From Alsobacter metallidurans (GTDB taxonomy: Bacteria > Pseudomonadota > Alphaproteobacteria > Rhizobiales > Beijerinckiaceae), in contig NZ_BMES01000002.1 of assembly GCF_014636935.1 (NCBI RefSeq), positions 372,001-436,000 of the forward strand: a stretch of DNA of 64,000 bases, written 5' to 3'. Shown here piece by piece: positions 25,601-34,092 of this stretch. Positions within the stretch are counted from its first letter, which is position 1. Every line of letters starts with the position of its first letter. Made by a program: the position numbers and the translations under genes. The notes beneath the pieces are model-generated. The model was not told the origin of the DNA, ran no database searches, and saw only the letters and a list, made by a program, of their open reading frames with translations.

Positions 25601-26174
25601 CATAAAGGTCGACGATCCCGCCGCGCACGGCGTATTCACCCGTCTCCCGCACCGTGGAGGTGCGCAGGAAGCCGTTGGTCTCCAGCCATCCTGCCAGAGC
25701 CGTGGTGTCCACCATGTTGCCCGGCGCGGCCGAGAAGCTCTCGGTCGCGACCTTCCGCCGCTCGGCGGCGCGCTGCAGGACCGAGTTCACCGTGGTGGTG
25801 AGGATACGCGGCTTGGCCTCGCCCGAGCGAGACCGCGCCAGCCTGGCCAGCACCGTCATGCGCTTGGCCGCCACGGCGGCGTTGGGCGACACACGGTCAT
25901 AGGGCTGACAATCCCAGGCCGGCAGAGACAGTATCTCGAGTTCCGGCGCCACGAAGGCGAGACCGGCCTCCACCATCGCTTGGCGCTGACCGTCGCGCGC
26001 CACGAACACCAGCACGGCCGGGCGTTCCGGGCCCGTTCGCGCGAGCGTGCGCGCAAGATCCGCCACCACGATCGCGTCGAACCCGTCCGGCACGGAGGAC
26101 AGGATCACGCTCTGGCCGGAGCCGATCAGGTCGGCTATCCGGTCGTTGGTGCGCTGGGGTTTGGCCATGTTCAT
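22614..26174 (-). CDS. mfd: Transcription-repair coupling factor
   Basis: An 1186-residue Mfd, which removes RNA polymerase stalled at DNA lesions and recruits UvrA. Order of domains: UvrB-like region (about 15-470), RNA polymerase interaction domain (about 490-570, with GDLVVHVDHGIGRFVGL), helicase domains with Walker A GDVGFGKTE and DEEQHFGVGHKE, motif III LSATPIPRTL, and RecG-like QLRGRVGRG, then the C-terminal TRCF domain (about 1010-1110). The start MNMAKPQRTN is chosen; a start two codons later or about 15 codons earlier is possible. Housekeeping gene, monocistronic here, with 190 nt plus on its 5' side toward the histidine kinase. Confidence 0.97.
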   Translation of the reverse strand: MNMAKPQRTNDRIADLIGSGQSVILSSVPDGFDAIVVADLARTLARTGPERPAVLVFVARDGQRQAMVEAGLAFVAPELEILSLPAWDCQPYDRVSPNAAVAAKRMTVLARLARSRSGEAKPRILTTTVNSVLQRAAERRKVATESFSAAPGNMVDTTALAGWLETNGFLRTSTVRETGEYAVRGGIVDLYAPGLPAPVRLDFFGDTLESIRAFDPETQRTTGQLRSLDLVPMSEVQLTTENIKRFRQGYLARFGTATRDDMLYEAVSEGRRHPGLEHWLPLFHERLDTLFDYFANAPLVLDHNVDDAIGERLSQIQDYYDARKTVMDKGGAPGAPYKPLPPEMLYLTPEEWAERIAAAPVARLTPFAQPEGAGRAVIDLGARQGRSFSAERAQEGESGASNVFDAAVAHIRALQGDGKRVILSAWSDGSRERLAHVLGDHGLKGAVSVQVLAHAMAHPRNVPSLAVWGMEAGFEAGDIAVVAEQDILGDRLVRKARRSKRPQDMLAEVASLTQGDLVVHVDHGIGRFVGLKSIDAAGAPHDCLEIHYAGDTKLFLPVENIELLSRYGSEDTEVALDRLGGGNWQARKAKLKQRIREMAHALIKIAAARALKEAPRLAPPDGVYDEFAARFPYDETEDQQNAIDSVLDDLSSGRPMDRLICGDVGFGKTEVALRAAFAAAMAGRQVAVVVPTTLLARQHHKTFSERFHGLPIKVAQASRFVPAAELKAVKAGLADGTIDIVVGTHALLGKAITFKDLALLIVDEEQHFGVGHKERLKDLRAEVHVLTLSATPIPRTLQLALTGVRELSIIATPPVDRLAVRTFVTPFDPLIVREALLRERYRGGQSFYVCPRIEDIAEARAFLAAEVPEAKVAVAHGQLAATELEDVMTAFYEGKYDILLSTAIVESGLDIPAANTLIVHRADMFGLGQLYQLRGRVGRGKTRAYALFTVPANKTMTVQAERRLKVLQSLDTLGAGFQLASHDLDIRGAGNLLGDEQSGHIKEVGYELYQQMLEDAVAQLKAGISDEDAVEGQWSPSITMGAPVMIPEHYVPDLHLRLGLYKRLSMLDNDQDIEGFGAEMIDRFGPLPDEVKQLLAIVAIKALCRRANVEKVDAGPKGLILSFRDNAFANPEGLVRFIGEQGSLAKVRPDMKIVIIRDFDELDERLKGATRILRDLTRIAETRKAA

Positions 26175-26410
26175 CCCAAATGCAAAACGGCCCGGGCCCC
26201 GTTTCGGGTCCAAGTTCAAGGATCAGGAGCGCTGGCTAGCGCATCCATTCAGGCGAGGCAAATAGGGCGACGTCGCTCCGATCGCCAGCCGCCGCGAGAT
26301 CTGTCGACGACATGCGGCGCCAAAACCCGGGATGAACGTTGTTGTTCGACGCCGGACCTGGCCGGAGCCGTCGCAACGCATCGGATCATCACCAAACAGG
26401 CAGCTAGACC

Positions 26411-29400
26411 TTGAGCATCGAAGATATAAAGGCGCCCGACTTTCCGTTTCTGTTCACAGACAGCGAGACCGGACGAATGATCTCCGATTTCGGCTGGTCA
26501 GCAACGCCGCTCGGTCCATTGCGCCATTGGCCACAGAGCCTGCGCACGGCGGTGGGAATCGTGCTTCGCTCGCCCGTGCCCATGGTGCTGCTGTGGGGTC
26601 CGGAAGGCGTCATGCTTTACAATGACGCTTATTCGTTGTTCGCCGGGAAGCGGCACCCGCGCCTCCTCGGCTCCAACGTGCGCGAGGGCTGGCCCGAGGT
26701 CGCGGACTTCAACGACAATGTGATGCGGGTCGGCATGGCGGGAGGCACGCTGGCTTACCGCGACCAGGAACTGACGCTGTACCGCAAGGGCCGCCCCGAA
26801 CAGGTCTGGATGAATCTGGACTATTCTCCCGTGCCGGATGAAACCGGCAGCCCGGGCGGCGTTCTGGCGGTCGTGGTCGAGACCACCGAGCGCGTGATGG
26901 CCGAGCGGCGGCTCGCCAGCGAGGGCGAGCGCCTGAAAGCCCTGTTCGCCCAGGCGCCCGGCTTCATCCACGTGCTTCAAGGGCCGGATCACGTCTTCGA
27001 CTTCGTCAATGACGCGTTCTTCCACCTTGTCGGCGGTGAGCGTGAGGTCATCGGCAAACCACTGCGGGAAGCGTTCCCCGAACTCAGCGACCAGGGCTTT
27101 TTCGAGATCATCGACGACGTCTACGCCAGCGGCGAACCCTATGTCGGGCGGACGATGCCGGTTTTGTTGAAAAGCGGTTCGACCGAACGCGCGGACGAGC
27201 GATACGTTGACATCGTCTACCAACCGATCCGAGACGACCGCGGCCGCGTGACCGGAATTTTTGGACAAGGAACGGACGTCACCAGCCTGGTATGGGCCGA
27301 GCATGCCGTGCAGGGGCGCGAAAAGGAATTTCAACGCCTCGCCGACGCGCTGCCCGTTCTCGTGTCCTACATGGATCGCGCTCCGGAGCTTCGCTATCGC
27401 TTCGTGAACCGGATCTACGAAGACTGGTTTCCCCATCGCCGTGACGAAATCGAGGGCCGTCTCGTCCGCGAGGTCGTCGGCGAGACCGCCTTCGCCAAGG
27501 TGAAGCCCTGGATCGATCGCGCTTTGGCGGGAGAAACGGTCAGCTTCGAACAACAGATGCCCTACCAGACCGGAGGGGCTCGTCACGTGCAGGTCGAGTA
27601 TGTGCCGCGCTTCGACCCGTCTGGGCGGACAGAAGGACTCTACGCGCTCGTCCAAGACATCACCGAGCAGAAGGAAGCGGAAGCCGCCCTGCGCGAGAAC
27701 GAGGCCCGACTCCTGTTTCTCGATACCCTGGGCAAGCAGACGGCCAAGAGCGCCGACGCGGACGTCATCCTCGGCGTCACGACGCGGATGCTGGGAGAGC
27801 ACCTCGGCGTCTCGGTCTGCGCCTATGCGGACATGGAGCCCGACCAGGACCACTTCACCATCCGGGGCGACTGGAGCGCCCCCGGCTCGCCGAGCATCGT
27901 CGGCTACTACAGCCTTTCGGCGTTCGGCAAGCTCGCGGTCGACAACCTGCACGACGGAAAGCCGCTGGTCCTCAGCGATATCGCGAGCGAATTGCCGCCA
28001 GAGGAAGCCGCCACCTTTCTGCAGATCGGCCTGGCCGCAACCATCTGCATGCCGCTCGTCAAGGAAGGCCGCCTCACCGCCCTGATGGCCATTCACGACA
28101 AGGTTCCGAGGCTTTGGGCGGCCAACGATCTCGCGTTGTTGGCGGAAGTCACCGAACGATCCTGGGCGCATATCGAGCGCGTCCGGTCGGATGCCTCCGC
28201 ACGACTGAGCGAACGCCGCTTTCGCGAGGAGTTGGAGGCCAAGGTCGCGGAGCGCACCGCCGCCCTGCAGCAAAGCGAGCGGAACATCCGCACTGTGCTG
28301 GAAACGTCGCACCTCTATCTCGGGCTGCTCTCCCCCGAAGGCGTGGTGCAGTATGTGAACTCGACATCGCTCGCGGGCATCGGCGCGAAGCTGAGCGACG
28401 TCGCAGGCGCTCCCTATTGGGAAACGCCGTGGTTCTCGGGCACGCCCGGCGCGCCCGAGATCGTCCGCGAAACCGTGAAGCGGGTCGCCCGGGGCTCTGC
28501 CGAAAGCGCCGACCTTGTTTTGAACCTGCCCGCGGGACCGCGCTCATTCGAGTTCACGATGCGGCCTGTAATGAGCCGCACCGGCGAGGTCATCGCGCTC
28601 GTTCCCGAGGCGGTGGACACCACCGCGCGCGTGCACGCCGAAAAGGCGTTGCAGCACGCCCAGAAGATGGAGGCGATAGGCAACCTCACGGGCGGGGTCG
28701 CGCACGATTTCAACAATCTCCTCATGGCGGTTTATGGCAGCCTTGAGTTGCTGCGCAAACGCATGCCCAAGGAACCGCAGCTGTTGCGGCTTCTCGACAA
28801 CGCGCTCGAGGCCGCCCGCCGCGGCGGCTCGTTGACCAAGCACATGCTGGCCTTCGCCCGGCGTCAGGACCTGCAATCCGAAAAGGTCGATCCGGAGCAG
28901 TTTTTGGGCGGCATGATGGATCTGCTGCAGCATTCGTTGGGGCCGATGATCGCGATCGAGACGCGTTTCGCCCAGCCGCTGCCCACCATCGTCACCGACC
29001 CCAACCAGCTCGCCTCGGCGTTGCTGAACCTTGCGGTCAACGCCCGCGACGCCATGAGCGGACAGGGCCGGATCACCATTGCGGGGCGCGAGGAGACCGC
29101 GGCCATCGGCGACGGCTCCCGACTGAGGCCCGGCCGTTACGTGCGCATCAGCGTTTCGGACAGCGGCGAAGGCATGGACGAGGCGACGCTGAAACGCGCG
29201 ACCGAGCCGTTCTTCACTACCAAGGGGGTCGGCAAAGGCACCGGGCTCGGCCTCTCAATGGTGCATGGCTTCGCCGCGCAATCCGGCGGCACGCTGATGC
29301 TGCGCAGCGAGCCTGGCGCGGGCGCCACCGCTGAGATCTGGCTGCCCGCCTTCGCGGACGGCGAAGCGGATGCGTTGAACAAAAGGGCGCTCGACCGAGC

Positions 29401-29797
29401 TGGCGGCCCGGCGCCGTCGCCGAGCCAGGAGCGGCTCACGATTCTGGCGGTCGACGACGACCCGCTGGTTCTGATGAACACGGTCGAGATGCTGGAAGAC
29501 CTCGGGCACGAGGTCAGGTCGGCTAAGTCAGGCAGCGAAGCCCTCGAGATCATGGAAGGCTTCGCGTTCGACCTGCTGATCACTGACCACGCCATGCCGC
29601 ACATGACCGGCGCGCAACTTGTCAGCGCCGTCCGGGAGCGGCGCCCCGATTTGCCCGTGATCCTCGCGACCGGCTACGCCGAATTGCCGGCGGACGTCGA
29701 TCCGACCATGCTCCGGCTAGCCAAGCCGTTTCTGCAATCCGAGCTGGCCGACGCCGCCGCGCGGGCGATGGCCGGGCGTGCGCGCTCGCACGCCTGA
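26411..29797 (+). CDS. Hybrid sensor histidine kinase with PAS, GAF and receiver domains
   Basis: An 1128-residue soluble sensor kinase; no membrane helix is seen. Order: PAS-like region (about 50-165), PAS (175-300), PAS (315-425), GAF (434-600, LLFLDTLGKQ onward), a coiled linker (600-630), PAS (630-745), HisKA with the phosphorylated H765 (GGVAHDFNNLL), HATPase_c (about 865-985, N-box NLAVNARDAM, G-box GKGTGLGLSM) and a C-terminal receiver (1009-1122) with D1059 (LLITDHAMPHM). The start is TTG; no better codon is in frame near it. The receiver is canonical, unlike the one at 5230-5763. No regulator gene is adjacent, so its output and signal are unknown. Confidence 0.93.
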   Translation: MSIEDIKAPDFPFLFTDSETGRMISDFGWSATPLGPLRHWPQSLRTAVGIVLRSPVPMVLLWGPEGVMLYNDAYSLFAGKRHPRLLGSNVREGWPEVADFNDNVMRVGMAGGTLAYRDQELTLYRKGRPEQVWMNLDYSPVPDETGSPGGVLAVVVETTERVMAERRLASEGERLKALFAQAPGFIHVLQGPDHVFDFVNDAFFHLVGGEREVIGKPLREAFPELSDQGFFEIIDDVYASGEPYVGRTMPVLLKSGSTERADERYVDIVYQPIRDDRGRVTGIFGQGTDVTSLVWAEHAVQGREKEFQRLADALPVLVSYMDRAPELRYRFVNRIYEDWFPHRRDEIEGRLVREVVGETAFAKVKPWIDRALAGETVSFEQQMPYQTGGARHVQVEYVPRFDPSGRTEGLYALVQDITEQKEAEAALRENEARLLFLDTLGKQTAKSADADVILGVTTRMLGEHLGVSVCAYADMEPDQDHFTIRGDWSAPGSPSIVGYYSLSAFGKLAVDNLHDGKPLVLSDIASELPPEEAATFLQIGLAATICMPLVKEGRLTALMAIHDKVPRLWAANDLALLAEVTERSWAHIERVRSDASARLSERRFREELEAKVAERTAALQQSERNIRTVLETSHLYLGLLSPEGVVQYVNSTSLAGIGAKLSDVAGAPYWETPWFSGTPGAPEIVRETVKRVARGSAESADLVLNLPAGPRSFEFTMRPVMSRTGEVIALVPEAVDTTARVHAEKALQHAQKMEAIGNLTGGVAHDFNNLLMAVYGSLELLRKRMPKEPQLLRLLDNALEAARRGGSLTKHMLAFARRQDLQSEKVDPEQFLGGMMDLLQHSLGPMIAIETRFAQPLPTIVTDPNQLASALLNLAVNARDAMSGQGRITIAGREETAAIGDGSRLRPGRYVRISVSDSGEGMDEATLKRATEPFFTTKGVGKGTGLGLSMVHGFAAQSGGTLMLRSEPGAGATAEIWLPAFADGEADALNKRALDRAGGPAPSPSQERLTILAVDDDPLVLMNTVEMLEDLGHEVRSAKSGSEALEIMEGFAFDLLITDHAMPHMTGAQLVSAVRERRPDLPVILATGYAELPADVDPTMLRLAKPFLQSELADAAARAMAGRARSHA

Positions 29798-29811
29798 CCG
29801 CCGCGCACGGC

Positions 29812-30558
29812 TCAAACGTCGATGCCGGCGCGCTTGGCGGCGGCTCGGATATGCGCCGTCATGGCCGCGGCCGCCTCGTCGCCGCGGCCGTGGCGCAAGA
29901 GCTCCAGAATGGCGCGGTGCTCCGCCACCGTGTCCTCGAGCCCGGTCCCGGCCGTCATCGGAAGGCTCTGGCTCGCCACCATCACCTCGCGCACGCTGCG
30001 ATACATCGAGGCGATCAGCGGGTTGCCGGACAACTCCAGCATGGTGTCGTGAAATGCAGCGTCGGCAGTCGCCATGCCGTCGATGTCGCCCGCCCGGCAC
30101 GCCTGCGCGAGCGTCTCGACGGTCGCGGCCAACCGCCGGATGCCCTCTTCGTCCACCCGGGCGGCGGCCAGCGAAGCCGCCTGAGCTTCCAGCGCGAGCC
30201 GCGCCTCATAGGCGTCTCGCGCGGACGCCCGGTGCGAGTAGGGCCAGAGCGTCCGCCGCGCGCCCTCGGTCGACACGAAGACGCCGCGCCCGGGCTGCAC
30301 CTGGATCAGGCCCTGCGCCTCCAGAACCGAGAAGGCCTCGCGCAGCGACGCCCGGCTCACGCCGAAGTGCTCGGACAGATCGCGCTGGGACGGCAGCTGG
30401 GCTCCAGGCCCGAGCTCGCCGTCGAGGATCGACCGTTGCAACGCCGCCGCGATGGACCGCGGAACGGGCTCACGCGAGGGGGCGGTCGCTGTCCAGGACG
30501 CCGGAAACGAAGCGCCGGTCTCTGTCTCGTGCCTGATCGTCGTATCGGCGTCGCTCAT
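29812..30558 (-). CDS. GntR family (FadR/FCD subfamily) transcriptional regulator
   Basis: A 248-residue regulator. The winged helix-turn-helix is at about 35-105 with LPSQRDLSEHFGVSRASLREA and a short wing, and the FCD ligand domain fills the C-terminal half, with metal-binding His pattern (DAAFHDTMLE, VAEHRAIL, MTAHIRAA). The start MSDADTTIRH is chosen because the 14 residues upstream have no family match. It is divergent from the binding protein at 30699, and a repeated GGTCTG motif lies between them, so it likely controls that importer and its enzymes and perhaps itself. Confidence 0.9.
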   Translation of the reverse strand: MSDADTTIRHETETGASFPASWTATAPSREPVPRSIAAALQRSILDGELGPGAQLPSQRDLSEHFGVSRASLREAFSVLEAQGLIQVQPGRGVFVSTEGARRTLWPYSHRASARDAYEARLALEAQAASLAAARVDEEGIRRLAATVETLAQACRAGDIDGMATADAAFHDTMLELSGNPLIASMYRSVREVMVASQSLPMTAGTGLEDTVAEHRAILELLRHGRGDEAAAAMTAHIRAAAKRAGIDV

Positions 30559-30642
30559 GCGCGAACCTGCTGCCCAAAACTGCGCCCGACGACGCACCAT
30601 CTATGGGCTTGACGGTGCAGGCCAACGCCGACATCGTCAAGC

Positions 30643-30662
30643 GGTCTGGCCGGTCTGACCAG
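30643..30662. promoter_or_regulatory. Candidate operator: GGTCTG direct repeat inside an imperfect dyad
   Basis: GGTCTGGCC-GGTCTGACC is a 9-bp direct repeat with one mismatch (30643-30660), and CTGG-N9-CCAG (30646-30662) is a dyad within it. It lies 37 nt upstream of the binding-protein start and next to the divergent GntR gene. FadR-type regulators commonly bind TGG-N-CCA-like dyads, so this is a plausible operator; no -10 box of good quality was recognised next to it. Confidence 0.45.
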
Positions 30663-30698
30663 TTCCGGCGAGCAGTCCACACTGGAGGGAGAATTCGG

Positions 30699-31484
30699 AT
30701 GCGCAACATTTTGCGGGGCGCCTTGACGGTGGCGGCGCTCGCCCTGGGGCTGGGCGGAGCCCAGGCTCAGAGCATCAAGGTCGGAGCCAACATCGGCAAC
30801 GTGCCCTGGGAATTCCAGGACGCGAAGGGCGAGATCGTCGGCTTCGAGATCGACCTGATGAAAGAGGTCGGCAAGCGGATCGGCCAAAAGGTCGAGTTCG
30901 TGAACATTCCGTTCAACGGCCTGTTCGCGGCCGTGCAGTCGGGCCAGATCGACGCCGCAGTGTCGTCGATCACGATCACCAAGAAGCGCCTGGAGAGCGT
31001 CTCCTTTGCGCAGCCCTACTACGACAGCGACCAGTCCCTCACGGTCGTGAAGGCGAGCGGCGCCAAGACCCTCGCCGACATGGCCGGCAAGACGATCGGC
31101 GTCGACACCGGCTCCACGGGCGACATGTGGGCCACCGAGAACATGGCCAAGTCCAAGTTCAAGGACATCCGCCGCTATGAGGGCCTGAACCCGGCCATGC
31201 TCGACCTCGCGGCCGGCCGTATCGACGGCTACATCTCCGACATCCCGGCGCTGCTGTACTACGTCAAGGACAAGCCGCAGTTCGCCGTGATCGAACGGAT
31301 CAAGACCACCGAGCAGTACTCGGTGATGACCGCCAAGAACTCCCCCATCCTCGCCAAGGTCAACGACGCGATCACGGCGATGAAGAAGGACGGCGCCATG
31401 GCGGCTATCCACAAGACCTGGTTCGGAACGGACCCGGACGCCGGCATGGCGACAGCCACCGTGCTGGATCTGCCGAAGCTCTGA
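30699..31484 (+). CDS. ABC transporter substrate-binding protein, polar amino acid type (SBP_bac_3)
   Basis: A 261-residue periplasmic binding protein with a Sec signal peptide (MRNILRGALTVAALALGLGG, cleavage near AQAQS). Landmarks of the family: GFEIDLMKEVGKRIG, DAAVSSITITKKR and GVDTGSTGD. GGAGGGAG precedes the ATG. It starts an operon with one permease, ureidoglycolate lyase and an aminotransferase, so a nitrogen-rich or ureide-like ligand is a possibility, not a proof. A cognate ATPase gene is absent here. Confidence 0.92.
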   Translation: MRNILRGALTVAALALGLGGAQAQSIKVGANIGNVPWEFQDAKGEIVGFEIDLMKEVGKRIGQKVEFVNIPFNGLFAAVQSGQIDAAVSSITITKKRLESVSFAQPYYDSDQSLTVVKASGAKTLADMAGKTIGVDTGSTGDMWATENMAKSKFKDIRRYEGLNPAMLDLAAGRIDGYISDIPALLYYVKDKPQFAVIERIKTTEQYSVMTAKNSPILAKVNDAITAMKKDGAMAAIHKTWFGTDPDAGMATATVLDLPKL

Positions 31485-31572
31485 TTCTGCGTCTCGCCGC
31501 CGCGTGCTGGCACGCGGCGGCTTCTTCCCGCGCGGTTCGCATCTCTGGCGGCCGTGCAGCGCTCCGGGCCCC

Positions 31573-32244
31573 ATGTCGATTTTCGAGACGTTCCTCAACT
31601 ACAAGGTCTTCGTCGCAACCTTGCCGCTGATCCTTAGCGGCTTGTCGACGACGCTGCTGCTGGGCGTGACCAGCATCGTGATCGGCCTCGCTTTGGGGCT
31701 GGTGCTCGCCCTGGCGCGGCTCTACGCCGCCCGGCCGTGGCGCTGGCTGGCGATCGCCTATATCGACCTCTTTCGCGCCATCCCGATCCTGGTTCTGCTG
31801 ATCGTCGTCTACTACGCCCTGCCCTTCGCGGGCCTGAGGCTGCCGGCCTTTGGCGCCGCCGTGACGGCCATCTCCATGGTGGCGGCCGCCTACAGCGCCG
31901 AGATCTTCCGCGCCGGGATCGAGGCGGTTCCGGTCGGCCAGTTCGAGGCTGCCCGCGCGCTCGGGCTACGGCCGTGGCTGGTGATGTCCAAGGTGGTGCT
32001 GCCGCAGGCTGTCAGCATCGTGGTGCCGCCGATGACGTCCAACGCCATCAACGTCATGAAGGACACCGCGCTGGCCTCCGTGGTGGCGATGCCCGACCTG
32101 CTGAAGCAGGCCACCCAGGCGCAGGCTCTGGCCGCCAATCCGACGCCGCTGATCGCGGCGGCGGGCGTCTACATCCTCATCCTGCTGCCGCTGGTGCGGC
32201 TCGTCGCCCACATGGAGAAGACATGGACGCCGGCCCGACGCTGA
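31573..32244 (+). CDS. ABC transporter permease, polar amino acid type (HisM/GlnP-like)
   Basis: A 223-residue permease with about five membrane helices, RAIPILVLLIVVYYAL near residues 60-75 and the EAA loop with EAARALGLRPWLVMSKVVLPQA (landmarks EAARALGL and VVLPQA). It follows the binding protein by 88 nt. Only one permease gene exists in this operon, so it probably works as a homodimer. No ATP-binding protein gene follows; the nearest related one is at 56926-57696. Its end overlaps the ureidoglycolate-lyase gene by 22 nt. Confidence 0.9.
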   Translation: MSIFETFLNYKVFVATLPLILSGLSTTLLLGVTSIVIGLALGLVLALARLYAARPWRWLAIAYIDLFRAIPILVLLIVVYYALPFAGLRLPAFGAAVTAISMVAAAYSAEIFRAGIEAVPVGQFEAARALGLRPWLVMSKVVLPQAVSIVVPPMTSNAINVMKDTALASVVAMPDLLKQATQAQALAANPTPLIAAAGVYILILLPLVRLVAHMEKTWTPARR

Positions 32245-32741
32245 CGCTCACGGCCGAACCCCTGGATGGGGTGGCCTTCGAAGCCTTTGGCCGCGTCATC
32301 GACCGGCAGCCGGGAAAACCCGTCAACGAAGGGCGCGGCGTTCGGATCGAGATGGGCGCCACGCTCGGCCACGACACCGCCGCGGCCGGCCAGAGCGTCG
32401 CCCTGTACCGGCTGGACGCTTCGGCATGGCCGGTGCCGGTCGCGATGTTTGAACGCCACCCGCGCAGCGAGCAACTCTTCGCCCCCGTCGACGGCGGTTC
32501 CTACCTGGTGGTCGTGACGCCGGACGGCCCCGACGGCGGCCCCGACGTCGCGCAGGCCCGCGCCTTTCTGGGGCGACCCGACCAGCATGTGGTCTATGGC
32601 AAAGGCGTCTGGCACTTTCCCATGGTGGCGCTGCTGGAGCGTGGCTCCTTCCTGATGGCCATGTGGGAATCCGGCGGCGACGACGACTGCCAGAGCTGCG
32701 TGATCCCGAACCCCATCCAAGTCATCCTTCCCCCGTCCTGA
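32223..32741 (+). CDS. allA: Ureidoglycolate lyase (AllA family)
   Basis: A 172-residue cupin-like protein; the E. coli enzyme has 160. AllA splits ureidoglycolate to glyoxylate and urea in allantoin breakdown. Family features are visible: EAFGRVID near the N-terminus, MFERHPRSEQLFAPVDG with a conserved E and Q, and the C-terminal GVWHFPMVALLE. The start MDAGPTLTLT overlaps the permease gene. No allantoinase or allantoate hydrolase is in the window, so the pathway is partial here and a related ureido compound may be the real substrate. Confidence 0.82.
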   Translation: MDAGPTLTLTAEPLDGVAFEAFGRVIDRQPGKPVNEGRGVRIEMGATLGHDTAAAGQSVALYRLDASAWPVPVAMFERHPRSEQLFAPVDGGSYLVVVTPDGPDGGPDVAQARAFLGRPDQHVVYGKGVWHFPMVALLERGSFLMAMWESGGDDDCQSCVIPNPIQVILPPS

Positions 32742-32758
32742 CCCAGTTGCGAGCCGCC

Positions 32759-33976
32759 ATGACCGCCAATCTCGATCTCGATCTCGTCCGCTCCCATTTC
32801 CCGGCTCTCGCGCTGGACGACTGGGCCTATCTCGACAACGCAGGCGGATCGCAGGTGCTTGGCGTCGTGGCGCGCCGGGTGGCGGACTACATGCTCACCA
32901 CCAGCGTCCAGACCGGCGCGAGCTACCCGGCCTCGGTGCGCGCCTCCGAGCGTCTGGCCGAAGCACGGCGTCGCATCGCAACCCTGATCGGCGCGCCGCG
33001 GCCCGAGGAGGTCGTGCTCGGACCCTCCACCACCGTCCTGATGCGCTTCCTCGCGACCGCCATGGCGAGCCAGTTCAGCCCGGGCGACGAGATCGTGGTC
33101 ACCGACTTCGACCATGAGTCCAACATTGGGCCGTGGCTGATGCTGCGCGACCAGGGCGTCGTGATCCGCACTTGGCACGCGAACGCCGAAACCGGCGAGA
33201 TTGATCTCGCCGACCTCGACGCGCTTCTCAATCCGAAGACGCGGCTCGTCTGCGTGACGCACGCGTCCAACATCCTGGGGGCCATCAACCCTATCCCGGC
33301 CATCGCCGAAAAGGTCCACGCCGCCGGCGCCCGGCTTTGCGTGGATGCCGTCGCGTATGCGCCGCACCGGGCCGTGGACGTCGCCGCGCTGGGCGCGGAT
33401 TACTATGTGTTCTCGTTTTACAAGGTTTACGGCCCGCACTTCGCTGTGCTGTGGGGGCGGCACGAGCATCTGCTGGAGCTCGACGGGCTCTACCACTACT
33501 TCTACGGCAAGGCCGTGGTGCCCGGGAAGCTCGAGCCCGGCAACACCAACTACGAGCTCGCCTGGGGCAGCGCCGGCATCGTCGACTATCTGGAGGAGAT
33601 CGGCGGCGCGCCGGGCCGCGCGGGCGTTGTGGCGGCCTTCGACCAGATTGCCGCCCATGAGGAGCGGCTGTCCGCCCGCGTGCTCGACTGGCTGAATTCC
33701 CGCAACGACGTTCGCATCGTCGGCCCGCGCACGGCCGATCGCGCGGTGCGGGTGCCCACCATCGCGTTCAAGGTGGACGGGCGCCGCTCGGACGAGGTTG
33801 TTCGCGCCGTCGAGGCGGACCACATCGGCATCCGCTTCGGCGACTTCCACTCCCGTCGGCTGATCGAGCGCCTGAACCTGCAGGACGACGGCGGCGTCGT
33901 GCGCGTCTCCATGGTGCACTACAACACGCTCGAGGAAGCCGATCGCCTCATCGCAGCCCTCGACAAGGTGCTGTGA
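32759..33976 (+). CDS. Class V aminotransferase, cysteine-desulfurase-like (PLP)
   Basis: A 405-residue fold-type I PLP enzyme. The lysine for the Schiff base is K222 (FSFYKVYGPH), with the aspartate/His cofactor contacts in VDAVAYAPHRAVD and the phosphate site near VTHASNILGAIN. A catalytic Cys loop typical of desulfurases was not recognised, so a transaminase or isopenicillin-epimerase-like lyase role is equally possible. The start MTANLDLDLV is 17 nt after allA. Being in one operon with allA and an amino-acid importer suggests amino-group removal from the imported compound. Confidence 0.85.
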   Translation: MTANLDLDLVRSHFPALALDDWAYLDNAGGSQVLGVVARRVADYMLTTSVQTGASYPASVRASERLAEARRRIATLIGAPRPEEVVLGPSTTVLMRFLATAMASQFSPGDEIVVTDFDHESNIGPWLMLRDQGVVIRTWHANAETGEIDLADLDALLNPKTRLVCVTHASNILGAINPIPAIAEKVHAAGARLCVDAVAYAPHRAVDVAALGADYYVFSFYKVYGPHFAVLWGRHEHLLELDGLYHYFYGKAVVPGKLEPGNTNYELAWGSAGIVDYLEEIGGAPGRAGVVAAFDQIAAHEERLSARVLDWLNSRNDVRIVGPRTADRAVRVPTIAFKVDGRRSDEVVRAVEADHIGIRFGDFHSRRLIERLNLQDDGGVVRVSMVHYNTLEEADRLIAALDKVL

Positions 33977-34092
33977 GCCCGCGGCGATAGCGGAAAGGTG
34001 ATGCGGGACTGCGTCATCATGCGCCGGAACGGACCCTACAATGATCGATTGAGCACATAGCCTCACGCCGGGGCGCACGAGGCCGCATCCGC

